Shown here one piece after another: positions 7,437 to 15,060 of a DNA stretch of 58,339 bases; position 1 is the first letter of the stretch; each line of letters starts with the position of its first letter. The position numbers and the translations under genes are program-made. The notes beneath the pieces were generated by a model that made no database searches, was not told the origin of the DNA, and worked only from the letters and a program-made list of their open reading frames with translations. The stretch is from Chloroflexota bacterium (GTDB lineage Bacteria; Chloroflexota; UBA6077; JACCZL01): assembly GCA_020850535.1 (NCBI GenBank), contig JADZEM010000102.1:1-58339 (forward strand), written 5' to 3'.

Positions 7437-7901
7437 CTACGGCAGCGCCTGTAGTTGCTCGATCACCTCGACGTAGTGCCCCGGATCACGCGCATCGAAC
7501 GCGGTATTGACGAACCTGACGATGCCGTCGCGATCCACCACGATGGCGACCCGCGTCGGACAGTTGCGCTCGGCGTTGTGTGCGCCGTACGCCTTCGTGA
7601 CGTCCATGCCCCAATCGGCCAGCAGTGGGAACGGCAACCCGTCGAGCGCCTTCGAGAAGGCCCGGTGCGCCCAGATATGATCTCCGCTGATCGCCAGCAG
7701 CTCGGCATCGGCGTCGCGCACGAGGTGGTGTACGTCCCTAAAGGACGTCAGTTCGTTCGTTCAACCAGGGGAGAAGTCGAACGGGTAGAAGAGGATCGCG
7801 ACCTTGGTCCCGCGCATCGCCGAGAGCTGAACCTCACCCTCGAGGTGCGAGGGAAGCGTGAAGTCCGGCGCCGCCGATCCGACCTCCGGTAGAGCGCGCA
7901 T
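7437..7901 (-). CDS. Peroxiredoxin (AhpC/TSA, AhpE-like) with in-frame TGA at the peroxidatic position: probable selenoprotein
   Basis: Reduces hydroperoxides with a peroxidatic residue in the motif PxxxS/TxxC. The frame from ATG 7901 reads GSAAPDFTLPS, then ILFYPFDFSPG, a TGA codon at 7761-7763, then TNELTSFRDV without a frame change, and continues to TAG 7437-7439. The TGA is codon 47 of 154, exactly where the catalytic Cys should be, so the active site reads PFDFSPGU. The second half has the normal features: LLAISGD, FPLLADWG, YGAHNAERNCPTR with the conserved Arg, and a C-terminal IVVDRDGIVRF strand. Cys in NCPTR could serve as a resolving residue. No other stop interrupts the frame. Alternatives are a one-base nonsense mutation (TGC/TGT to TGA) or a sequencing error; a frameshift is excluded because both halves are in one frame. 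Confidence 0.78.
7732..7763 (-). promoter_or_regulatory. Candidate bacterial SECIS element downstream of the TGA
   Basis: On the minus strand the TGA (7763-7761) is followed by 12 nt and then a perfect 6-bp stem, ACGTCC (7748-7743) with GGACGT (7737-7732), around the 5-nt loop TTTAG. The loop lies 19-23 nt after the TGA, within the spacing used by bacterial SECIS elements. I do not see the bulged U or the GGU-type loop of the E. coli fdhF element, so the match is by position and shape only. Confidence 0.5.
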
Positions 7902-8200
7902 ACTGTGACTCCGTGGCATGGGCCGCACGAATCTGGCCGACCTGTTGTGGGGCTGATTGTGCGCCAATCGGCCGCCGACCGCCAGCATGCACCGCCAAGT
8001 GAACGTTCCAGGCCGCGCACCGGGCGCTACCCGAAGGCCACGCAGATGGGCGTGCTAGAATCCAGCACGGTTCGCCGCCCCGAGTCGGCGCGTCCTCGTG
8101 GGGATGCCCGCCACGCGGCGCTCGCCGCTGCGCGCACTGGTGGCGCTCAGTGCCGACACATCGCGGCTAGCTAGACGCGCCCAAGAAGGAAACGGCCGAC
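7902..8200. promoter_or_regulatory. Divergent intergenic region, peroxiredoxin / histidine operon
   Basis: This 299-bp gap has no credible gene. A TAGAAT hexamer at 8056-8061 may be the -10 box of the histidine operon. It sits within a hairpin with arms at 8051-8056 and 8064-8069 (CGTGCT/AGCACG). An AAGGA ribosome site precedes the GTG at 8201. I saw no T-box or his leader peptide. Confidence 0.35.
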
Positions 8201-9754
8201 GTGGACCAGCTCGACGTACAGCGAGTCCGAGGAATGAACGACGCACTGCCGCCTGACGATGCCCGCCTGCGCGGGCTGACGCACCGGCTGCGCCATCATT
8301 TCGAGCGCTTCGGCTATCGCGGCATCGACACGCCGATTCTCGAAAACCTCGATCTCTTCCTGCGGAAGTCCGGCGAGGAGATCGCCGCGCGCATGTACAG
8401 CTTCACGCACTGGAATCGGAAGCTGTGCCTGCGGCCCGAGCTGACGGCGTCGGTCATGCGCGCCTACGTGAGCCAGTTGCGCGACCGGCCGTTGCCCGTG
8501 CGGGTCCACTACGCCGGCCCGACGTTCCGCTACGAGAAGCCGCAGCGAGGCCGGTACCGGCAGTTCACCCAGGTGGGCATCGAGTGCATCGGCGGGGAAG
8601 GGCCGTCTGCCGACGCCGAGGTACTCGCTGCCGCCTGCGGCGCGGTGGCGCAGATCGGGCTGCGGAACTCACGGCTGGTGGTCGGCCACCTCGGCGTGGT
8701 GCTTCAGTTGCTGGAGCAGCTGGGCATCGACGAGCACGGGCAGAACCTGATCCTCGGCAACATGGAGGCGCTCGCCCGGCGCGGCGCCGACCCCGACGAG
8801 GTCGTGCCGCGTGTCCTGGCGCTGATGGGCGTCGGCTCGACGGTGGCCCAGGAGGATCGGACGGTTGACGAGGCTGATGAGGAGCCGGCCAGCCTGTTGC
8901 CGTCGCTCCTCTCCGAGTTCGGGTCGGAGGGCGCGGCGCACGTCGCCTCGGACCTGCTTGCGCGGGCCAACCTTGTGCTGGAAGGCGGCAGCCGCACGCC
9001 GGAGGAGATCGTCAGCCGGCTGGTGAGCAAGGCCGGGCGGCTCGATCCGACCGACAACGTCTCCCGCGCCGTCGACTTCATCGTGCAGCTTCAACGGCTG
9101 GCCGGACCCCCGTCGGAGGCGTTTGAGCGGATCGCGGCGCTGCTGGCCGAACATAACCTCGACCCCGGCCCGCTCCGCGAGATCGAGCGCGCCCTGTCGC
9201 TGCTCCCGAGCTACGGCGTGGAGCATCCGGATGTGGTGGTCGATCTGAGCCTCGGTCGCGGCCTGCGCTTCTACACCGGGCTGGTCTTCGAGCTGCACGC
9301 GACGGCCGTCGGCGGCGTCAGCAGCCAGATCGGCGGCGGCGGTCGCTACGACGACCTGGTGCGGTCGCTGGGGGGCCACGACGCGATCCCGGCCTGCGGA
9401 TTCAGCTTCGGGCTGGAGCGGCTGAAGCTGGCGCTCGAGGCCGAGGGCGCGGAGCTGGAAGGGGACCGGCCGCTAGACGTGGTGGTTGCGCCCATCGAGG
9501 AGGGCGACGAGCCGCTGGCCGTTCAGGCGGCGACCCGCCTGCGGGCTGACGGCCTGGACGTGGAGGTGGATCTCCGACGGCGCGGCGTCAAGGCAAACCT
9601 GCGCCACGCCGACCGCGAGGGCATCCCCTACGTCGTGATCGTCGGGGAGCGCGAACGCCAGGCCGGGCAGCCGCTCCTCCGCGACATGCGATCTCGCAGC
9701 GAGCAGGCGGTCGATCTGGATCGGCTGGTGCAGGTGGTGAGGGCAGGACGATGA
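8201..9754 (+). CDS. hisS: Histidyl-tRNA synthetase family protein (HisS or HisZ-like), 517 residues
   Basis: A class II synthetase fold. Motif 1 region GYRGIDTPILENLD, motif 2 FRYEKPQRGRYRQFTQ, the histidine-site strand GRGLRFYTGLVFE, GGGGRYDDL and motif 3 CGFSFGLERLKLAL are all present. The last ~90 residues form an anticodon-binding domain (LDVVVAPIEEGDE to YVVIVGERE). Motif 2 and the Arg of the histidine A loop are kept, but the usual LDYY reads LRFY. There is also an extra helical insertion near residues 220-310, making the protein about 90 residues longer than typical HisRS. It is coupled to hisG by ATGA, so a HisZ-type regulatory role is possible, but HisZ normally lacks the anticodon domain and the hisG here is the long form that does not need HisZ. 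Confidence 0.8.
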   Translation: MDQLDVQRVRGMNDALPPDDARLRGLTHRLRHHFERFGYRGIDTPILENLDLFLRKSGEEIAARMYSFTHWNRKLCLRPELTASVMRAYVSQLRDRPLPVRVHYAGPTFRYEKPQRGRYRQFTQVGIECIGGEGPSADAEVLAAACGAVAQIGLRNSRLVVGHLGVVLQLLEQLGIDEHGQNLILGNMEALARRGADPDEVVPRVLALMGVGSTVAQEDRTVDEADEEPASLLPSLLSEFGSEGAAHVASDLLARANLVLEGGSRTPEEIVSRLVSKAGRLDPTDNVSRAVDFIVQLQRLAGPPSEAFERIAALLAEHNLDPGPLREIERALSLLPSYGVEHPDVVVDLSLGRGLRFYTGLVFELHATAVGGVSSQIGGGGRYDDLVRSLGGHDAIPACGFSFGLERLKLALEAEGAELEGDRPLDVVVAPIEEGDEPLAVQAATRLRADGLDVEVDLRRRGVKANLRHADREGIPYVVIVGERERQAGQPLLRDMRSRSEQAVDLDRLVQVVRAGR

Positions 9755-10836
9755 CCGCGACGCTTCCGAATCCATCCCGGCGCGATCAGTTGCGCGCCCG
9801 CAAGAACGGGGCGGTGCAGTCCGTCGTCCGCGTTGCCCTGCCCTCCAAAGGCATGGAGGAGCAGACGCTCGAATTCCTGGCGAACTGCGGGATGAAGGTC
9901 AGCCGGCCCAACCCGCGCCAGTACCGGGCCACCATTCCGGCCCTGGCCGGCGTCGAAGTGCTCTTCCAGCGGGCCACCGACGTCTTCGCGAAGGTGGCCG
10001 AGGGCAGCGTCGATCTCGGCATCACCGGCTACGACATCGTCCGCGAGCACGAGCGCGAGGATGACGGCGTGGTGATGCTGGAGAAGGCGCTCGGCTACGG
10101 CAGTTGCGCCCTGGTCCTGGCCGTCCCCGAGGGTTGGATCGACGTCAGCAGCGTGACCGACGTGGCCGAGATCACCGCCGAGTTCCGCCGCCGGGGCCGC
10201 GACCTGCGGGTCGCCACGAAGTATCCCAATCTGTCGCGGCAGTTCCTCTTCGACAACGGCATCAACTACTACACGATTGTCGAGTCGAGCGGGGCGCTCG
10301 AAGCCGCACCGGCGTTGAACGCCGCCGACGTGATCGTCGATCTGGTCAGCAGCGGCGTGACGCTGCGCGAGAACCGGCTGAAGCGCGTCGCAGGCGGCAC
10401 GATCGTGGAGTCGCAGGCCTGCCTGATCGGCAACCGCGCCGCGCTGCGCGACAACCCCGACAAGCTCGAGATCGCGCGGCAGGTGCTGGAGCTGATTGAG
10501 GCCCAGATGCGCTCCCGCGACTACTACAGCCTGACCGGCAACATCCGGGGCGACTCGCCGGAGGCGGTGGCACGCCGGGTGACCAGCCACACCGAGGTTG
10601 CGGGCCTGCGCGGCCCGACCATCTCCAAGGTCTACCCGAAGCTCGGGGGCGAAGAGGGCTGGTACGCGGCCACGGTCGTGGTGCAGTCCAAGCTGCTGGT
10701 GCAGGCGGTCGATGCGCTGCGCCGGGCCGGCGCGGGCGACGTCTCCGTCGCACCGCTGCGCTACGTCTTCCAGGCAAAATGTTGGAGCTTCGAGCGGCTC
10801 TGTCGCCAGCTCAACGAACGCTCGGGCGACGAGTAG
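9751..10836 (+). CDS. hisG: ATP phosphoribosyltransferase, long form (HisG)
   Basis: Catalyses the first step of histidine synthesis, joining ATP and PRPP. The core has VRVALPSKGMEEQTLEFL, VDLGITGYDIV, YGSCALVLAVP, RVATKYPNL and ADVIVDLVSSGVTLREN (the PRPP-binding region). After about residue 260 a C-terminal regulatory domain of the ACT-like HisG_C type follows (LRGPTISKVYPKL to LRYVFQ), which places it in the long, self-sufficient, histidine-inhibited class. The 361-residue length includes a basic 25-residue N-terminal extension. Its ATG overlaps the TGA of the preceding synthetase-like gene. Confidence 0.95.
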   Translation: MTATLPNPSRRDQLRARKNGAVQSVVRVALPSKGMEEQTLEFLANCGMKVSRPNPRQYRATIPALAGVEVLFQRATDVFAKVAEGSVDLGITGYDIVREHEREDDGVVMLEKALGYGSCALVLAVPEGWIDVSSVTDVAEITAEFRRRGRDLRVATKYPNLSRQFLFDNGINYYTIVESSGALEAAPALNAADVIVDLVSSGVTLRENRLKRVAGGTIVESQACLIGNRAALRDNPDKLEIARQVLELIEAQMRSRDYYSLTGNIRGDSPEAVARRVTSHTEVAGLRGPTISKVYPKLGGEEGWYAATVVVQSKLLVQAVDALRRAGAGDVSVAPLRYVFQAKCWSFERLCRQLNERSGDE

Positions 10837-10893
10837 CCTCGCTCCGCTGCAAGTCTCTGCACAGTCACGCCTGACACGCTTGAAAGGATCACC

Positions 10894-12252
10894 ATGATCG
10901 GACCGGTGATCGCACGGTATGACGACGTAGACGAGGCCCGCCGCGAGATCCTCGGGCGGCGCTCGCTGGGGGACCAGCCCCTGCCCGCTCCCGTCGTCCA
11001 GAAGATTCGCGAGGTCTTTGGGACGGATCTCACGCCGCTCGAAGTCGTCACCCGCATCATCGCGGATGTCCGAGCGGACGGCGACGCGGCGATCCGTCGC
11101 TATACGCAGGCCATCGACGGACGGACGGTGGACTCCCTGGTCGTGACGCCGGCGGAGATCGATGCCGCGCTGGCGAACGTCGCACCGGAGATCGTGGCCG
11201 GGCTGGAGGTCGCCGCCGACCGGGTCCGCCGCTTCCACGAGAAGGCGCGCCGCAACAGCTGGATCGCCCACGAGGGGGACGGCGCGCTCGGACAGATCAT
11301 CCGCCCGTTGCACCGCGTCGGCATCTACGCGCCGGGCGGGCGAGCGCCGTATCCGTCTACGGTGCTGATGTCCGCGGTGCCGGCCCGCGTCGCGGGGGTG
11401 GCCGAAGTCGTGATGTCCGCGCCGGTCGGTCCGGACGGCGAGATCGCCCCGGTCCTGCTGGCCGCCGCGAAGGTCGCCGGCGTGGACACCGTCTACCGGG
11501 CCGGCGGGGCGCAGGCCATCGCGGCGCTGGCCTACGGCACGGAGTCCATCGAGAAGGTGGACAAGATCCTCGGCCCAGGCAACATCTTCGTGGCTCTCGC
11601 GAAGCAGCTGGTCTACGGAGCGGTCGCCATCGACGGGCTGGCCGGGCCGACCGAGTGTCTGCTGGTGGCCGACGACTCGGCCAACCCGACGTTCCTGGCC
11701 GCCGACCTGATCGCCCAGGCCGAGCACGACCCGCTGGCGCAGCCGCTGCTCTTCTGCACCGACCGCAAGGTCATCGAGCGGACGCTTGGCGAGGCTGAGC
11801 GCATGATCGAAGAGGCTCCACGCGCCAACATCATCCGCGAGTCTCTGGCCGGCCGGGGCGGCATCGTCCACGTCCCCGACATCGAGGCCGGCATCAGACT
11901 CGCCAACGAGTATGCGCCCGAGCACCTGACGCTCTGCGTGCGGGACGCGTGGTCGCGAGTCGGCCAGATCGAAAACGCCGGTGGCATTTTCATCGGCGAC
12001 TGGTCTGCCGAGGCCATCGGCGACTACACCGCCGGCCCGAGCCATGTGATGCCGACCGGCGGCACCGCCCGCTTCAGCTCGCCGCTCAACCTGGACGACT
12101 TCCTGAAGATCACGTCCGTCTTCTCGTTCGGGCCGAACGATCTGCGTCGGCTCGGTCCGCCAGCCATCGCCATCGCGCACGCCGAGGGGCTGTACGCTCA
12201 CGCCAACGCCATCGACGTCCGCCTGAGGGAGCTTGATGAGCGCAACGCCTGA
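10894..12252 (+). CDS. hisD: Histidinol dehydrogenase (HisD)
   Basis: Oxidises L-histidinol to histidine in the last two pathway steps, using NAD and a zinc ion. The 452-residue protein has YAPGGRAPYPSTVLM, GGAQAIAALAYGTESI, KILGPGNIFVALAKQ, GPTECLLVAD, the zinc/catalytic segment LIAQAEHDPLAQ, NEYAPEHLTL and GPSHVMPTGGTARFSSPL. All expected motifs are in order. It starts at ATG 10894 after a gap of 57 bp with an AAAGGA ribosome site, and its end overlaps hisC by 17 bp. Confidence 0.96.
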   Translation: MIGPVIARYDDVDEARREILGRRSLGDQPLPAPVVQKIREVFGTDLTPLEVVTRIIADVRADGDAAIRRYTQAIDGRTVDSLVVTPAEIDAALANVAPEIVAGLEVAADRVRRFHEKARRNSWIAHEGDGALGQIIRPLHRVGIYAPGGRAPYPSTVLMSAVPARVAGVAEVVMSAPVGPDGEIAPVLLAAAKVAGVDTVYRAGGAQAIAALAYGTESIEKVDKILGPGNIFVALAKQLVYGAVAIDGLAGPTECLLVADDSANPTFLAADLIAQAEHDPLAQPLLFCTDRKVIERTLGEAERMIEEAPRANIIRESLAGRGGIVHVPDIEAGIRLANEYAPEHLTLCVRDAWSRVGQIENAGGIFIGDWSAEAIGDYTAGPSHVMPTGGTARFSSPLNLDDFLKITSVFSFGPNDLRRLGPPAIAIAHAEGLYAHANAIDVRLRELDERNA

Positions 12253-13366
12253 GATCCGCCGCTCTGCCGTCCGCCGCGCTATCGCCGAGATCGCCCCGTA
12301 TGCCGGGCCGGACGATCCGGAGCATCTGGCGAAGCGGCTGGGACGCCCCGTCGAGAGCATCATCAAGCTCGACGCGAACGAGAACCCGTACGGCCCGTCG
12401 CCGCTGGTGCAGGAGTTTCTGAGCACGTTCAACGGCTACAGCGTCTATCCGGATGCCGATCAGCGGACGGCCCGTGACGCCGTCGCCGAGTACGCCGGCG
12501 TCCCGGCGTCGAGCATCATCCTGGGGAACGGCGCAGATGAGCTGATCGATCTGCTGATGCGGGCGTACCTCGACCCCGGCGACGAGTTGATGGACTTCCC
12601 GCCGTCGTTCGCGATGTACGCGTTCAACGCCCAGTTGCAGGATGCGCGCGTCGTGGCGGTCCCGCGCGACGAGCAGTTCAACATCGACGTGGACGCGGCG
12701 ATCGCGGCGATCACCGACCGCACGAAGATCATCCTGCTGACCTCGCCCAACAACCCGACCGGCACGGTGATGCCGACCTCGGATGTGCGGCGGCTGCTGG
12801 ACACCGGCTATCTCGTGGTGCTGGACGAGGCCTACTACGAGTTCGCCAACGCCGACGGCCAGGGCTTCGAGACGATGATCGGGGAGGTCGCCAACTACCC
12901 GAACCTGGTGGTGCTGCGAACGTTCAGTAAGTGGGCCGGCCTGGCCGGGCTGCGGATCGGCTACGGGGTCTTCCCACAGGAGGTCAGTCAGCACCTCTGG
13001 AAGCTGAAGCCGCCGTTCAACGTCAACGTCGCGGCCCTGGTCGCCATGCGCGCCGCCCTGGCCGACCGGGCGCACCTGATGGACACCGTCCAGAAGATCG
13101 TGGCCGAGCGCGAGCGGCTGCTCGTCGAGCTGCCGAGAACCCGCATCGTGACGCCCCATCCGACGCGCTCGAACTTCATCCTGGCCGACGTGCACGGCAT
13201 GGACGGCCGCGAGCTGCGGGATCGGATGGCGGACGAGGGCATCCTATTGCGGCACTACGGCAGCCCACGCCTGAAGAACTGCATCCGGATCTCGGTCGGG
13301 CGGCCCGAGCAGAACGACGTGGTGCTCGCCACGCTGAAGAAGCTCGCCGACGAGCGCGGCCTGTAG
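12236..13366 (+). CDS. hisC: Histidinol-phosphate aminotransferase (HisC)
   Basis: A PLP-dependent class I/II aminotransferase that makes histidinol phosphate from imidazole-acetol phosphate and glutamate. Motifs: IKLDANENPYGPSP, ILGNGADELIDLL, TSPNNPTGTVMP, VVLDEAYYEF, and RTFSKWAGLAGLRIGYG with the PLP lysine. The 376-residue form starts at ATG 12236; a TTG three bases earlier is a poorer start. It is the last recognised histidine gene in this operon; hisB, hisH, hisA and hisF are not in the window. Confidence 0.93.
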   Translation: MSATPEIRRSAVRRAIAEIAPYAGPDDPEHLAKRLGRPVESIIKLDANENPYGPSPLVQEFLSTFNGYSVYPDADQRTARDAVAEYAGVPASSIILGNGADELIDLLMRAYLDPGDELMDFPPSFAMYAFNAQLQDARVVAVPRDEQFNIDVDAAIAAITDRTKIILLTSPNNPTGTVMPTSDVRRLLDTGYLVVLDEAYYEFANADGQGFETMIGEVANYPNLVVLRTFSKWAGLAGLRIGYGVFPQEVSQHLWKLKPPFNVNVAALVAMRAALADRAHLMDTVQKIVAERERLLVELPRTRIVTPHPTRSNFILADVHGMDGRELRDRMADEGILLRHYGSPRLKNCIRISVGRPEQNDVVLATLKKLADERGL

Positions 13367-13370
13367 TCAG

Positions 13371-13949
13371 TTGAGGCCCACGTTCACGCCGGCGTCGCTC
13401 GAGGACTGTGCCCTCGCGCCGACGCCGGTGCACGACATCCTGCGGCGCATGCGCTGGGAGTTCGGCGACGACCGCGTCGCGTTCGGCGGGTTCGAGATCA
13501 ACGGCGGCGCCGCCACCATCGACTGGCTGCTGCAGCACACGCTCGAAGGCACCCGCTACGACCTCTCGCCGCTCCTGCACTCGTCAGCCCTGGCCGATGC
13601 GCTGCCGGCTCTGGCGCGCGGCGTCAACCCGGACCGCATGTTCAACTTCGAGCTGGTCGAGCCGCTGGCCGTCGTGCCGTCGCTCGCGGCGGCTCTCGCC
13701 GGTCTGGCTCCGACGAATGGCGGCACATCCCGCGTGCCAGCAGGGACGGCGAGAGATGTCGCCACTGATCTGCTCGACGCTCTGCTCGGCGACAGGCTGT
13801 GGCGGGCCACCGTCCTCGCATCGCGGGCGGCGTGGTCTGACTGGTTCGCCTGCGACGTGTGGGACCACTCCTGGGTGCTGGTGGACGTAGCCGGCCGCGT
13901 CGTCTGGCTGCTGTGCCTGAGCAGCCCGCCACCGCCCCGCTTCGCCTGA
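13371..13949 (+). CDS. Hypothetical protein after hisC
   Basis: An open frame of about 192 codons begins 5 bp after hisC. I recognise no family. The product is moderately hydrophobic with a Trp-rich end (AAWSDWFACDVWDHSWVLV) and no clear signal peptide or catalytic motif. The first start is TTG 13371; ATG 13450 (MRWEFGDD) is a shorter choice. Codon choice is GC-rich at third positions like its neighbours, which favours a real gene, and its spacing suggests it rides on the histidine transcript. Confidence 0.5.
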   Translation: MRPTFTPASLEDCALAPTPVHDILRRMRWEFGDDRVAFGGFEINGGAATIDWLLQHTLEGTRYDLSPLLHSSALADALPALARGVNPDRMFNFELVEPLAVVPSLAAALAGLAPTNGGTSRVPAGTARDVATDLLDALLGDRLWRATVLASRAAWSDWFACDVWDHSWVLVDVAGRVVWLLCLSSPPPPRFA

Positions 13950-13976
13950 CCGCTGCCTACGGGCTCCGACCCGCGG

Positions 13977-14678
13977 CTACAACTCGCGGGCCACGACCAT
14001 CCCGTACACTTGCCGTGCGCCCGCCATGCGGAGCGCTTCGGTGCAGGCTGCGAGCGTCGCACCGGTCGTCATGACGTCGTCGACGATCCCGACGCGCCGT
14101 CGCAGTACAAGCTCGGTTGAGCGGCAGGCAAACGCCCCGGCGACGTTCGCCTCCCGCTCAACCGCCGACCGTCCAACCTGTCTGGGCGTCTCGCGCACCC
14201 TTTCGAGCGCTCCGGCCGCCACCGGCACGCCGAGCTTTTGACCCAGCACGTCGGCGATCAGCTCGGACTGGTTGAATCCGCGCGTACGTCGCCTGTCTGA
14301 GGCCAGCGGGACCGGGACCAGCACGTCCACGGCGAGCGGTCGGTCTTCGAGCACCGTCAGCATGAGATCGGCCAGCAGCGCCGCGCGTGACCTGACCCGT
14401 CGATACTTCAGGTCGTGAACAGCCGTCCGGACAGCCCCCTCGAAGGCCGATGCCGCACACACACCGTCGAAGTGCGGCCGCTGGCGAGCGCAGTCACGGC
14501 AGATCCGCCCGAGGCGGGTCGGCACGGCGCACCAGGGGCAGACCTCTGGCCCAAGCCAGGAAATCCGCGCGCGGCAGTCGCCGCAGAGATCGACGCCCCG
14601 CAAGCCGCAGCCCGCACAGCGGGGAGGAAAGAGGGCCGCGAGCAGCCGATGGAGCAGCCCGGGCGTCAGGTCTGACAC
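13977..14678 (-). CDS. comF: ComF family phosphoribosyltransferase-like protein
   Basis: Related to the ComF/GntX proteins of DNA uptake. Residues ~18-65 carry paired cysteines that probably bind zinc (CAGCGLRGVDLCGDC, CPWC, CRDC). The C-terminal part is a type I phosphoribosyltransferase fold with LVPVPLASDRRRTRGFNQSE and the PRPP loop VGIVDDVMTTGATL. At 233 residues it is full length. It is third in a minus-strand group with a small membrane protein (13-bp gap) and an amidohydrolase. No other competence gene is close, so its role here is unknown. Confidence 0.9.
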   Translation of the reverse strand: MSDLTPGLLHRLLAALFPPRCAGCGLRGVDLCGDCRARISWLGPEVCPWCAVPTRLGRICRDCARQRPHFDGVCAASAFEGAVRTAVHDLKYRRVRSRAALLADLMLTVLEDRPLAVDVLVPVPLASDRRRTRGFNQSELIADVLGQKLGVPVAAGALERVRETPRQVGRSAVEREANVAGAFACRSTELVLRRRVGIVDDVMTTGATLAACTEALRMAGARQVYGMVVAREL

Positions 14679-14691
14679 CCGGACGCCCGAT

Positions 14692-15060
14692 CTACCGAGG
14701 CAGCGCCGGGGACGGCGACGGCGAGGCGAATGGGCTTGGCGACGGCGACGGCAGCACCGTTGGGCCGGGCGTCAGCACCGGCGCGACCGTCTCCTGGCTG
14801 CCGCCGCCCGAGAACAGCGTCCCGATCCACGACAGGCCGTTGACGATCCCGATGCCCAGGTTGGCGATCATCTGCGGAACGACGGACCACCACACGTAGC
14901 ACGCCAGGATGACGGCCAATCCCACGACGGCTATCCCCAGCCGATACTCAGTCTCCTGGAGCGGGCGCGCCTGGAAGAGCAACCGCGCCCACCACGAGCG
15001 GGGCTGACCTCGGTCGTCCAGCCCCGGACCTTCTGCCTGCGACGGATCCTGCGTGCTCAT
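14692..15060 (-). CDS. Small membrane protein with Ser/Pro-rich tail
   Basis: A 122-residue protein with a polar N terminus, one clear membrane span (YRLGIAVVGLAVILACYVWW), a second weakly hydrophobic stretch, and a C-terminal tail of repeated Pro-Ser (SPSPSP) typical of flexible extracellular or envelope linkers. The ATG at 15060 shares one base with the stop of the upstream amidohydrolase (TGATG), so translation is likely coupled. No family is recognised. A longer start at 15117 would run far into the amidohydrolase and is less likely. Confidence 0.7.
   Translation of the reverse strand: MSTQDPSQAEGPGLDDRGQPRSWWARLLFQARPLQETEYRLGIAVVGLAVILACYVWWSVVPQMIANLGIGIVNGLSWIGTLFSGGGSQETVAPVLTPGPTVLPSPSPSPFASPSPSPALPR

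Noticed and set aside
7437-7988. Frameshifted peroxiredoxin pseudogene
   Set aside because: The two fragments are in the same reading frame, separated only by TGA and a few sense codons; there is no frameshift.
9628-12432. 934-residue minus-strand open frame over hisG and hisD
   Set aside because: It is a mirror of strongly conserved plus-strand enzymes and shows no family features; long antisense frames are expected in GC-rich DNA.
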